Shown: positions 1 to 7,314 of the stretch, in pieces
Position numbering within the stretch: the stretch's first letter is position 1
Layout: every line of letters begins with the position of its first letter
NCBI RefSeq assembly: GCF_018129065.1
Contig: NZ_JAAEDM010000025.1
Coordinates: 1 to 50,781 of the forward strand
Direction: 5' to 3'
DNA length: 50,781 bases
From: Neoroseomonas soli
GTDB taxonomy: Bacteria > Pseudomonadota > Alphaproteobacteria > Acetobacterales > Acetobacteraceae
Made by a program: the position numbers and the translations under genes
The notes under the pieces: model-generated
Told to the model about the DNA's origin: nothing
The model's database searches: none
What the model saw: the letters and a program-made list of their open reading frames with translations, nothing else

Positions 1-232
1 CGGCCTCGGCGACCGCCGCGTCGCGCGGGTCCGCGCCGGTGTCGAGCACGCGCCGCCCGACCGCGCGGTAGAGCATCCCGGTATCGAGATAGGGCAGGCC
101 GAGCGCGGCCGCGAGCCGCCGCGCGAGAGTGCCCTTGCCCGCGGCCGCCGGCCCGTCCACGGCGACGACGAAGTGCTGGCGCGCATCCTGCCCGGCGCCG
201 GTGCCTTCGGCCGATCGCAGCGCTGCCGTCAC
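1..232 (-). CDS. cmk: Cytidylate kinase (partial, N-terminal part)
   Basis: CMP/dCMP kinase of pyrimidine nucleotide salvage; cytoplasmic. Only the first 77 codons are inside the window and the gene runs off the left edge. After a short non-conserved N-tail the frame reads [14 protein letters not shown], a P-loop typical of the family, followed by [14 protein letters not shown], the conserved CMP-binding segment. The start chosen is GTG at 232, which overlaps the aroA stop as GTGA, so the two are translationally coupled; cmk next to aroA is a common alphaproteobacterial arrangement. An internal start nearer the P-loop is possible because the first 20 residues are not conserved. Confidence 0.88.
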   Translation of the reverse strand, partial: MTAALRSAEGTGAGQDARQHFVVAVDGPAAAGKGTLARRLAAALGLPYLDTGMLYRAVGRRVLDTGADPRDAAVAEA

Positions 233-1593
233 GGCGCCGCCATCGCCTCGCATCCGGCCAGCCCGTTCATCAGCGAGGCGAAGCCGGGGAAGGAGGTCTC
301 GATGAAGGCCGCGTCGTCCACCGCCACCGGCATCTGCGCGGCGAGGCCCATGACCAGCGCGCTCATGGCGATGCGGTGGTCCATGTGGGTCTCGACCGTG
401 CCGCCGCCCGGGATGGCGCCGCCCGTGCCCTGCACGATCAGGTCGTCACCCTCGATCGCCGCCGTGATGCCGTTGACGGCGAGCAGGGCGGCGGTGGCCG
501 AAAGGCGGTCGCTCTCCTTCACGCGCAATTCGGCGAGGCCTCGCATCCGGGTCACGCCGCGCGCGGCGGCGGCGGCGACGGCAAGCACCGGGTATTCGTC
601 GATCATCGCCGGCGCGCGGCCGGGCGGGACCTCGATGCCCTGGAGTTCCGTGTATTCGGCGACGATGTCGCCCACCGGCTCGCCGCCGGCGACGCGCTCG
701 TTCTCCACGCGCAGCGCCGCCCCCATCTCCCGCAGCGTGGTGAAAAGGCCGGTGCGCAGCAGGTTCAGCCCGACATTCTCCACCACCACGCGGGATCCGG
801 GCACGAGCAGCGCCGCGACGATCGGGAAGGCGGCGGAGGAAGGATCGCCCGGCACCTGCACCGGCGCCGCGACGAGTTCCGGCTGGCCTTCCAGGCGCAC
901 GACGCGACCTTCCGCCGTGTCCTCGACGGACACGGTGGCGCCGAAATGGCGCAGCATGTTCTCGGTGTGGTCGCGGGTCGGCTCGGGCTCGACCACGCGC
1001 GTCGTGCCGGGGGCGCAGAGGCCCGCGAGCAGGCAGGCGCTCTTCACCTGGGCGGAGGCCACCGGCAGCACGTAGTCGATCGGCAGCGGGTCGGTGGCGC
1101 CACGGACGGCGAGCGGCAGCCGCCCGCCTTCCCGCGTCCAGAACTGCGCGCCGGTGGCGGCGAGCGGTTCCGTCACCCGCTTCATCGGCCGGCGGCGGAG
1201 CGAGGCGTCGCCCGTCATCACCGCGAAGATCGGATGGCCCGAGAGCAGCCCGAGCAGCAGCCGCGCCGCCGTGCCGGAATTGCCCATGTCGAGCACGTCC
1301 GCCGGCTCCACCAGCCCGCCCACGCCGCGGCCGGACACGCGCCAGGCGCCGGGCCCGACCTGTTCGACCTGTGCGCCGAGCGCGCGCATGGCGGCGGCGG
1401 TGCGCAGCACGTCCTCGCCTTCCAGCAGGCCGGTGATCTCGGTGGTGCCGACGGCGACCGCGCCGAACATCAGCGCCCGGTGGCTGATGGACTTGTCGCC
1501 GGGCACGCCGAGCCGGCCGGAGAGCGGCCTGCCCGGGGCCGCAGCACGAAAGGGACGAGGATCAGGATGCGACATGGTCCGCGCGTTTGACAT
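229..1593 (-). CDS. aroA: 3-phosphoshikimate 1-carboxyvinyltransferase (EPSP synthase)
   Basis: Sixth step of the shikimate pathway: transfers enolpyruvyl from PEP to shikimate-3-phosphate. Family hallmarks appear in order: [15 protein letters not shown] near the N-terminus, [15 protein letters not shown], the [11 protein letters not shown] block, RVKESDRL and DHRIAMS near the C-terminus. The frame stays open up to 1734 but that extension runs into the divergent FYDLN gene. The ATG at 1593 ([11 protein letters not shown]) has AAGG about 7 nt upstream and is preferred; the internal ATG at 1575 (MSHPDPRPF) is an equally conserved-looking alternative. The [12 protein letters not shown] motif (not the K-N-A-x-T-R pattern) suggests a class II type, known in alphaproteobacteria. 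Its stop overlaps the cmk start. Confidence 0.95.
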   Translation of the reverse strand: MSNARTMSHPDPRPFRAAAPGRPLSGRLGVPGDKSISHRALMFGAVAVGTTEITGLLEGEDVLRTAAAMRALGAQVEQVGPGAWRVSGRGVGGLVEPADVLDMGNSGTAARLLLGLLSGHPIFAVMTGDASLRRRPMKRVTEPLAATGAQFWTREGGRLPLAVRGATDPLPIDYVLPVASAQVKSACLLAGLCAPGTTRVVEPEPTRDHTENMLRHFGATVSVEDTAEGRVVRLEGQPELVAAPVQVPGDPSSAAFPIVAALLVPGSRVVVENVGLNLLRTGLFTTLREMGAALRVENERVAGGEPVGDIVAEYTELQGIEVPPGRAPAMIDEYPVLAVAAAAARGVTRMRGLAELRVKESDRLSATAALLAVNGITAAIEGDDLIVQGTGGAIPGGGTVETHMDHRIAMSALVMGLAAQMPVAVDDAAFIETSFPGFASLMNGLAGCEAMAAP

Positions 1594-1684
1594 GGCCCGG
1601 CCTTGCGTGGCAATGCGCCGCACTCTTTTTCCCCGGCCCGCACCAAGCCTTCGTGCAGGCCGGATTCCAATGAGGTCCCGCCGG

Positions 1685-2011
1685 ATGGCAAAGTCCGAAC
1701 TTGGCATGAAGCGCAGCTGCGTCGCCTGCGGCACCCGCTTCTACGACCTGGCCCGCACGCCCGCGGTCTGCCCCAAGTGCGGCACCGAGCAGCCGGCGGA
1801 ACAGCCGCGCCTGCGCCGCGCCGCCGCCGCCCCGATCCCCGACGAGAAGCTGAAGAAGCGCGCCGCGACGCCCGAGGCCGAGGCCGAGGACATCGAGGTG
1901 GAGGACGTCGAGGGCGACGAGGCGATCGAGGACGCGGAGGAGCTCGAGGACGACGCCGAGGCCCTCGGCGAGGAGATCGAGGTCGAAGCCGACCGCGACG
2001 AGGAAAGCTGA
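1685..2011 (+). CDS. TIGR02300 (FYDLN acid domain) family protein
   Basis: Small 108-aa protein of unknown function. The N-terminus has a zinc-ribbon-like knuckle (CVACGTRFYDL then CPKCG) with the diagnostic FYDL motif. The C-terminal half is extremely acidic and of low complexity, rich in Glu/Asp/Ala. This two-part design is the signature of TIGR02300, a family found in alphaproteobacteria and often next to aroA/cmk as here. It is divergent from aroA. The ATG at 1685 follows a GCCGGATGG context without a strong Shine-Dalgarno; an upstream in-frame ATG (MRSRRMAK) is possible. Function is not known and none is assigned. Confidence 0.85.
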   Translation: MAKSELGMKRSCVACGTRFYDLARTPAVCPKCGTEQPAEQPRLRRAAAAPIPDEKLKKRAATPEAEAEDIEVEDVEGDEAIEDAEELEDDAEALGEEIEVEADRDEES

Positions 2012-2048
2012 CCGTCCGCCGCGGGACACCCCGCGGCAGTCCAGCCCT

Positions 2049-2423
2049 TCAGCCGCGCTGGTCGGTGACGACCAGCGGGCAGGCGTGGCACGCCGCGGCG
2101 CCACGCTGGGAATGCCAGCGGCAATCCCTTCGGATGCCGCAGCGCGGCAGGGCCTCAGCCGCCTGCGCGGGGTCGAGGCGGGCCAGCACCCGCTCGATGA
2201 TGCCGCAGGCCGAGCCCGTCCACTGGGCGCAGCGCCCTTCCTGGCAGGTGCCGGAGAAGCGGAACCGCGTCTCGGGCGAGGCCCCCTCCTGCCGCAGCCG
2301 CTCGACGAAGCCGCCATCCGCCCGCAGCGGCGTGGCGAGATGGGCGACGCGCCCGTCCGGCCCGACGATGCCGATCACCATGGCCCCGTCCTCCGCCGGC
2401 GCGCTGGGGCAGAGCCGGGTCAT
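2049..2423 (-). CDS. Cysteine-rich hypothetical protein
   Basis: 124-aa cytoplasmic-looking protein of no recognised family. It contains seven cysteines, most in the C-terminal half: CQEGRC, then single cysteines in SACGI, RCGIR and RDCRW, and CHAC close to the C-terminus. This spacing suggests metal or Fe-S binding, but that is inference. The start ATG at 2423 overlaps the stop of the upstream 88-aa gene by ATGA, so the two form a translationally coupled pair reading away from the superoxide dismutase gene. No signal peptide or membrane segment is visible. Confidence 0.6.
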   Translation of the reverse strand: MTRLCPSAPAEDGAMVIGIVGPDGRVAHLATPLRADGGFVERLRQEGASPETRFRFSGTCQEGRCAQWTGSACGIIERVLARLDPAQAAEALPRCGIRRDCRWHSQRGAAACHACPLVVTDQRG

Positions 2424-2686
2424 CGCGGCCCCGCGATTTCTCCGACCTGCTTCTCGATCTCCTCGAGTTGCTTGAGGGATTCGAGGTGCTCGCGGAGGAT
2501 CAGCCCGATCCATTCCCGCGGGAAGCGGATGCCGTAGGTGCGGCCGCTGTCCTCGCGGTAGCGCGACAGCACGTCCAGCACGACGCGCTGGATGCCGTCG
2601 CCCATCTCCTTGGCCGCGGCCTCGCTGATCCTGACATCCCCGAGGTCCACCACGAAACGCCGAGCCTTGCCGCGCGATCCGGACAT
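2420..2686 (-). CDS. Hypothetical small protein
   Basis: 88-aa protein, not recognised. It starts MSGSRGKARRFVVDLG and continues with a mixed alpha/beta stretch and a charged C-terminal helix (LESLKQLEEIEKQVGEI). The ATG at 2686 is chosen because GGAGGGA lies just upstream, a good ribosome binding site; the frame is open further upstream but that part has no site and runs into the sod promoter region. It is coupled by ATGA to the Cys-rich protein downstream. Conservation of this pair elsewhere is not assessable here. Confidence 0.6.
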   Translation of the reverse strand: MSGSRGKARRFVVDLGDVRISEAAAKEMGDGIQRVVLDVLSRYREDSGRTYGIRFPREWIGLILREHLESLKQLEEIEKQVGEIAGPR

Positions 2687-2870
2687 GGATTCCCTCCTCG
2701 CCTTCCATTGCACGCCCCGATTGGCGGGATGCCCCGAGGCGCACGCGACGGTAGCAGCGATCGTATTTCCGCAGTCGGAACAATATCGCGAGGAATGTCT
2801 CGGCAGTTGACGTCGTCGCGCCAACGCAATCTTCTCCGGCCTGCCGCAACGAGCGAAGGATTCCCGAGCC

Positions 2871-3587
2871 ATGACCGACCGCCGCAGCCTGCTTCTGGGC
2901 GGCGCCGCCCTTGCCGCCGCCGCGATGTTCCGGCGTCCGGCCTATGCGCAGGCCCCTGCCGGGCCCTTCACCCTGCCGGCCATGCCCTACGCGCCCAACG
3001 CGAACGAGGCCGCGATCGACGCCATGACGATGGAGATCCATCACGGGCGCCACCACGCGGCCTATGTCGCCAACCTGAATGCCGCGGTGAAGGACCATTC
3101 GGCGCTGGCGCAGATGCCGCTCGACGACCTGCTGCAGCGGCTCTCCCAGGTGCCGGAGGCGGTCCGCACCGCCATCCGCAACAATGGCGGCGGGCACGCC
3201 AACCACTCCATGTTCTGGGAGATCATGGGCGGGCAGGGCGGTGAGCCGGCCGGCGATCTCAAGGCCGCGATCGACCGCGACCTCGGCGGGATGGAGAAGT
3301 TCAGGACGGACTTCAACACCGCCGGCACGCGCGTCTTCGGGTCCGGCTGGGTCTTCGTGGCGGTGACGCCGGCGGGGAACCTCTCGATCGTGTCGAAGCC
3401 CAACCAGGACTCGCCGCTGATGGATGGCGGCCGGGTGCTGATGGGCAACGACGTGTGGGAGCACGCCTATTACCTGCGCTACCAGAACCGCCGCGCGGAC
3501 TACCTGACCGCGTGGTGGAACGTGCTGAACTGGGAGAAGATCCAGGCGCGCTACGACGCGGCGCGGAACGGCACGCTGCGGGTCTGA
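2871..3587 (+). CDS. sodA: Superoxide dismutase, Mn-type, Tat-exported
   Basis: Dismutates superoxide to O2 and H2O2. Metal ligands are all present: H57 (MEIHHGRHH), H112 (GHANHSMFW), D194 and H198 (NDVWEHAYY). The GGGHANHSMFW and NQD patterns favour the Mn type over the Fe type; metal preference is inferred, and a cambialistic enzyme is possible. The N-terminus MTDRRSLLLGGAALAAAAM ending near RRPAYA is a twin-arginine-like signal peptide, so the enzyme is predicted periplasmic, which is unusual for the family but common in Acetobacteraceae. At 238 aa the length fits SOD plus a leader. A hairpin follows the stop (3600-3618). Confidence 0.93.
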   Translation: MTDRRSLLLGGAALAAAAMFRRPAYAQAPAGPFTLPAMPYAPNANEAAIDAMTMEIHHGRHHAAYVANLNAAVKDHSALAQMPLDDLLQRLSQVPEAVRTAIRNNGGGHANHSMFWEIMGGQGGEPAGDLKAAIDRDLGGMEKFRTDFNTAGTRVFGSGWVFVAVTPAGNLSIVSKPNQDSPLMDGGRVLMGNDVWEHAYYLRYQNRRADYLTAWWNVLNWEKIQARYDAARNGTLRV

Positions 3588-3599
3588 CCCGGACGGGCA

Positions 3600-3618
3600 G
3601 GGGGAGGATGCCTCCCCC
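3600..3618 (+). terminator. Hairpin after the superoxide dismutase gene
   Basis: Perfect 8-bp stem GGGGGAGG/CCTCCCCC with a 3-nt ATG loop, 13 nt after the stop codon. No T-run follows, so intrinsic termination is uncertain. A similar G-rich hairpin follows addB at 10357-10380. Confidence 0.45.
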
Positions 3619-3799
3619 GCCCGCGCTCATTGGCCATTGTCATGCCGGCTGTCGCGTTTCCCGACCCGCGGCCCGCAGGCCGAGGCCGGGAATGCGGCCC
3701 GCCGGCAGCCCGGCGAGGCCCACGCGACCGAAGGCCAGGCCGCGCGCCCGCGGGTGATGCGACATTCATGCCGGCGGCGAACCACCCCGGCCGTTGGTG

Positions 3800-4831
3800 T
3801 CAGACGGCCTCCCAGGCTGCGGCCGGGACGCCCTTCGAGGTCGAGTACTCGAAGTGCAGCGCCTCCCCCGGGAAGATTCGCGGGTGGATGGCGTGCGCGG
3901 CCATCGCCGCCTCGCTGAACCCCTGCAGGATCAGCTTCAGCTTGCCCGGATAGGTGGCGATGTCGCCGATGGCATGGACGCCGTCGACATTGGTCGCGCA
4001 GGTGGCCGGCTCGACGGCGATGTGGTGGCGGTCCAGCGCCAGGCCCCATTGCGCGATCGGACCCAGTTCCATCGTCAACCCGAAGAAGGCGAGCAGGTGG
4101 TCGGCCGGGACCTCGCGCTCCTCGCCCTTCAGCGTGGCGAGCACGACGGCCTCCAGCCTGGACCCGTCGCCCTTCAGCCCGTGCAACTGGTAGGGGATGG
4201 CCATCTCGACCTCGCCGCGCGCGGCGGCGGCTTCGAGTTGCGCGGCGGTCTCGGGCGCGGCGCGGAACTTCGGGCGGCGGTGCACCACCGTCACCTTCGC
4301 GGCGACGTCCTTGAGGGACAGCGCCCAGTCCACGGCGGAATCGCCGCCCCCGGCGATGACCACGCGCTTGCCGCGGAATTCCTCCCGCCGCGCCACCAGG
4401 TAGCGCACGGCGCCCGTGGCCTCGTAGCCCGGCAGCCCGTCCAGCGGCGGCCGGTTCGGCCCGAAGGCGCCCGCCCCGGCGGCGACGATCACCGCCTTGC
4501 AGCGGATCGTGTCGCCGGCGGAGGTGCCGAGCTCGATCGTCTCGCCATCCCGCGCCAGCCGCTCCACCCTCCGCCCGAGCAGGTAGGTCGGCGAGAAGGG
4601 CGCCGCCTGCTGTTCGAGCCGGCCGATGAGGTCCGCCGCCGAGATGGTCGGATGCGCCGGGACGTCGAAGATCGGCTTCTCCGGGTAGAGCGCGGTGCAT
4701 TGCCCGCCCACCGCGTCCAGCGCGTCCACGACGACGCATTTCATGCGCAGCATGCCGCATTCGAAGACGGCGAAGAGGCCGACAGGCCCCGCGCCGATGA
4801 TCGCGACATCCGTTTCGATGACCGCCGCCAT
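3800..4831 (-). CDS. Ferredoxin/flavodoxin-NADP+ reductase, thioredoxin-reductase-like type
   Basis: 343-aa FAD/NAD(P)-binding oxidoreductase. The FAD Rossmann motif IIGAGPVGLFAVFECGM is at about residues 10-27, followed by GGQCTALYPEKPIFDVP, characteristic of the TrxR-like ferredoxin-NADP reductases (YumC type). The NADPH-binding motif GGGDSAVDWAL lies mid-protein, and HAIGDIATYPGK near the C-terminus contacts FAD. No CxxC redox pair is present, which separates it from true thioredoxin reductase. The GGQ motif and AxxHP segment match this family closely. It is divergent from tsaE with an 81-nt gap, so promoters must be compact. Substrate (ferredoxin versus flavodoxin) cannot be decided. Confidence 0.88.
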   Translation of the reverse strand: MAAVIETDVAIIGAGPVGLFAVFECGMLRMKCVVVDALDAVGGQCTALYPEKPIFDVPAHPTISAADLIGRLEQQAAPFSPTYLLGRRVERLARDGETIELGTSAGDTIRCKAVIVAAGAGAFGPNRPPLDGLPGYEATGAVRYLVARREEFRGKRVVIAGGGDSAVDWALSLKDVAAKVTVVHRRPKFRAAPETAAQLEAAAARGEVEMAIPYQLHGLKGDGSRLEAVVLATLKGEEREVPADHLLAFFGLTMELGPIAQWGLALDRHHIAVEPATCATNVDGVHAIGDIATYPGKLKLILQGFSEAAMAAHAIHPRIFPGEALHFEYSTSKGVPAAAWEAV

Positions 4832-4912
4832 GGCCACTCCCCCGAATCCTGGCCCGCGTGATAGACGGGACGGCCCAAGGATCATAGCCGGGCGGCGCCC
4901 GGTGCGCCCCCG

Positions 4913-5371
4913 ATGCCCCGGACATTGACACTCGACCTGCCCGACCTGCCCGCCACCCATGCCCTTGCCGCGCGCCTCGCCAGGCTGCTGCGGCCGGGGG
5001 ATGCGGTGCTGCTGGAAGGCCCCCTCGGCGCCGGAAAGAGTGAATTCGCCCGCGCCGTGCTGCGCGCCGCCGCCGGCGACCCGAGTCTGGAAGTGCCGAG
5101 CCCGACCTTCACCCTGGTGCAGTCCTACGACCTGCCGGCCGGCCCGGCGCATCACTTCGACCTCTACCGACTCGACGGGCCGGCGGGACTCGACGAACTC
5201 GGCTGGGACGAGGCGCGGGAGGGCATCGTGCTGGTGGAATGGCCCGAACGCCTGGGCGGTGAGCGCCCCGAGGGCGCGCTGACCGTCGCGCTCGAACCGC
5301 TTGCGGACGAACATGCCCGCCGCGCCCGCCTTACCGGCTGGGACGCGCGGATCGAGGCGCTGGCGGCATGA
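4913..5371 (+). CDS. tsaE: tRNA threonylcarbamoyladenosine biosynthesis ATPase TsaE
   Basis: ATPase of the TsaBDE complex that makes t6A37 on ANN-decoding tRNAs. The 152-aa protein has the P-loop LEGPLGAGKSEFARAVLR (residues about 34-51), the switch-like segment VPSPTFTLVQSY, the HFDLYRL motif and the VLVEWPERL Walker-B-like block, all diagnostic. Its stop overlaps the next start (ATGA), so it leads a tsaE-amgK-murU operon, the usual alphaproteobacterial grouping. Confidence 0.95.
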   Translation: MPRTLTLDLPDLPATHALAARLARLLRPGDAVLLEGPLGAGKSEFARAVLRAAAGDPSLEVPSPTFTLVQSYDLPAGPAHHFDLYRLDGPAGLDELGWDEAREGIVLVEWPERLGGERPEGALTVALEPLADEHARRARLTGWDARIEALAA

Positions 5372-6357
5372 GGGACGCGACCGACTTCCTGCGCGCCGCG
5401 GGCTTCGGCGGGGCGCGGCTGGCCCCGCTGGCAGCCGATGCCTCCTACCGGCGCTACGCGCGGCTGCATGGCGGGCCGCGCCCGGCGCTGCTGATGGACG
5501 CCCCGCCGCCCGAGGATGTCCGCCCCTTCCTCGCCGTCGCGCGCCACATCGCGGGCATCGGCCTGTCCGCGCCTGAGATCGTCGCCGCCGACGAGGCGCA
5601 GGGCTTCCTGCTGCTCGAGGATTTCGGGGACGCCACCCATGCCGCGCTGCTCGATGCCGGCGCGGACCCGATGCCGCTCTACCTCGAAGCGGCCGAGGCC
5701 ATGGCCGCGCTGCATGCCGCCCCGCCGCCCGGCTTCCTGCCCGCCTGGGACGGCGCGGCGATGGCGCGCGCGACGGCGGCGACCTTCCTCGACTGGTGGT
5801 GGCCGGCGGCGACGGGCACCGATGCCTCCGACGCGACGCGCGCGGAATTCGATGCCGTGCTGCGCACGATGCTCGCGCCCTTCGCGGAGGCCGGCTGCTT
5901 CGTCCATCGCGACTTCTTCCCCGCCAACCTGATGCGCCTGGAATCGCGCCATGGCCCGCGCCGCACCGGGTTGATCGACTTCCAGGACGCCGCGCGCGGC
6001 AGCCCGGCCTACGACCTCGTCTCCCTGGTCGAGGATGCGCGCCGCGACGTGGCGCCGGAGGTCCGCGCCGCCGCCATCGTGCGCTACCTCGACGTCCGCG
6101 GCGACATGGACCGCGAGGCCTTCGCCGCCGCCATGGCCGCCTGCGCGGCGCAGCGGCACCTGCGCGTGGCGGCGCTCTGGGTGCGCCTCGCGCGGCGCGA
6201 TGCCAAGCCGCGCTACCTGGTCCACGGCCCGCGCTGCTGGCGGCTGCTGGACCGGGCGCTCGCCCACCCCGCCGCGCGCCCGCTGCGCGACTTCCTCGAC
6301 ACGCATGTGCCCCGGGCGCTGCGTCGCAACCCGATCGCCGTCACGGAGCCCGCATGA
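5368..6357 (+). CDS. amgK: N-acetylmuramate/N-acetylglucosamine kinase AmgK (APH-fold)
   Basis: Aminoglycoside-phosphotransferase-fold kinase, 329 aa. Visible motifs are ASYRRYARL near the N-terminus, LLLEDFGD (nucleotide-clamp region), the catalytic loop FVHRDFFPANLM and the magnesium motif GLIDFQDA. It overlaps tsaE by ATGA and the next gene, a MurU-type nucleotidyltransferase, by ATGA. In Pseudomonas AmgK phosphorylates recycled MurNAc/GlcNAc at C1 for MurU, bypassing de novo UDP-MurNAc synthesis and giving intrinsic fosfomycin tolerance. Assignment rests on fold plus this linkage; substrate specificity is inferred. Confidence 0.85.
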   Translation: MRDATDFLRAAGFGGARLAPLAADASYRRYARLHGGPRPALLMDAPPPEDVRPFLAVARHIAGIGLSAPEIVAADEAQGFLLLEDFGDATHAALLDAGADPMPLYLEAAEAMAALHAAPPPGFLPAWDGAAMARATAATFLDWWWPAATGTDASDATRAEFDAVLRTMLAPFAEAGCFVHRDFFPANLMRLESRHGPRRTGLIDFQDAARGSPAYDLVSLVEDARRDVAPEVRAAAIVRYLDVRGDMDREAFAAAMAACAAQRHLRVAALWVRLARRDAKPRYLVHGPRCWRLLDRALAHPAARPLRDFLDTHVPRALRRNPIAVTEPA

Positions 6358-7082
6358 TCACTCTCACCCATGCCATGGTGCTCGCCGCCGGGCTCGGCAC
6401 GCGCATGCGGCCGCTGACCGACGAACGGCCCAAGCCACTGCTCGAACTGGATGGGCGGTCGCTGCTCGACCACGCGCTGGACCGCCTCGCCGCCGCGGGG
6501 GTGGAGCATGCTGTGGTGAACGCGCATTGGCGCGGCGAGCAGATCGCCGGCGCCGTGGCCCGGCGCGAGCACCCGCCCGTCATCCTGCAGAAGGAGGACA
6601 CGCTGCTCGAGACCGGCGGCGGCGTGACGCTTGCCTTGCCGAACCTCGGCAACACGCCCTTCGCCGTGGTGAACGGGGATGCCTTCTGGCTCGACGGCCC
6701 GACGCCCGCGCTGACGCGCCTTGCCGCCGCCTTCGACCCGGCGGAGATGGACGCGCTGCTGCTGATGGTGCGCACCACCCAGGTGGAGGGCGTGGTGGGG
6801 CAGGGCGACTTCCTGCTCGACCCGCTCGGACGGGTGCGGCGGCCGAAGGAACGCGAGATCGCGCCCTATCTCTACGCAGGCGTGCAGATCCTCTCGCCCG
6901 CGTTGTTCGAGGGCGCGCCCGAAGGGGCCTTCAGCCTGAACCGGATCTACGACCGCGCAATGGAGAACGGGCGCCTCTTCGGCCTGGTGCATGACGGGGT
7001 GTGGTTCCACCTCTCCACGCCGGAAGATCTGGGGCACGCGGAGGAAACCCTCCGCGCGGGGCTGGTGCGGGCGTTGTTCTGA
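6354..7082 (+). CDS. murU: N-acetylmuramate-1-phosphate uridylyltransferase MurU
   Basis: 242-aa nucleotidyltransferase. The N-terminus MVLAAGLGTRMRPLTDERPK is the sugar-1-phosphate nucleotidyltransferase signature; VVNAHWRGEQI, the ETGGGV segment, VVNGDAFW (metal-binding Asp) and YAGVQIL follow in family order. It would convert MurNAc-1-phosphate plus UTP to UDP-MurNAc in the cell-wall recycling route with AmgK, whose gene overlaps its start. It is shorter than full-length glucose-1-phosphate thymidylyltransferases, consistent with MurU. A repeat-filled gap separates it from addB. Confidence 0.87.
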   Translation: MITLTHAMVLAAGLGTRMRPLTDERPKPLLELDGRSLLDHALDRLAAAGVEHAVVNAHWRGEQIAGAVARREHPPVILQKEDTLLETGGGVTLALPNLGNTPFAVVNGDAFWLDGPTPALTRLAAAFDPAEMDALLLMVRTTQVEGVVGQGDFLLDPLGRVRRPKEREIAPYLYAGVQILSPALFEGAPEGAFSLNRIYDRAMENGRLFGLVHDGVWFHLSTPEDLGHAEETLRAGLVRALF

Positions 7083-7102
7083 TGGGGCTGCGGACGCGCG
7101 GC

Positions 7103-7158
7103 GGGGAGGGCTCCGCCCTCCCCGGAACCCCACCCGCCAAGGGCCGAAAGGCCCTTGG
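7103..7158. repeat. Paired-hairpin intergenic repeat (copy 1)
   Basis: Two hairpins in tandem just after murU. The first is GGGGAGGG/CCCTCCCC with loop CTCCG (7103-7123). The second is CCAAGGGCC, loop GAAA, GGCCCTTGG (7137-7158). The same paired layout recurs at 39916, 42850, 43081 (inverted) and 46130, with stem sequences changed but pairing kept. Could act as a transcription terminator or mRNA stabiliser. Confidence 0.7.
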
Positions 7159-7256
7159 AACCCGAGACTTGGGCGGTTGGCGGGAGGGGCTCCGCGCGCG
7201 TTTCGGTGCCGGAGGCCGCTTGGCGCCCCTCCCGCCAGCCGCCCATCTCATGGTGT

Positions 7257-7278
7257 CCAGAGGCCTTTCGGCCTCTGG
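7257..7278. repeat. Paired-hairpin intergenic repeat, inverted partial copy
   Basis: Hairpin CCAGAGGCC, loop TTTC, GGCCTCTGG directly upstream of addB, followed by a GGCGGAGCCCC remnant of the partner hairpin. It is the reverse-orientation version of the element at 7137-7158 (TTTC is the complement of GAAA). The whole murU-addB gap (7083-7314) appears to be repeat sequence with no gene. Confidence 0.6.
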
Positions 7279-7314
7279 CGGGCGGAGCCCCTCTCCGTGC
7301 GACCGCCGCGCCCC

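Noticed and set aside
229..1734. Longer aroA start at 1734
   Set aside because: It would overlap the divergent FYDLN gene start and adds a basic, non-conserved N-terminus; internal starts 1593/1575 fit the family.
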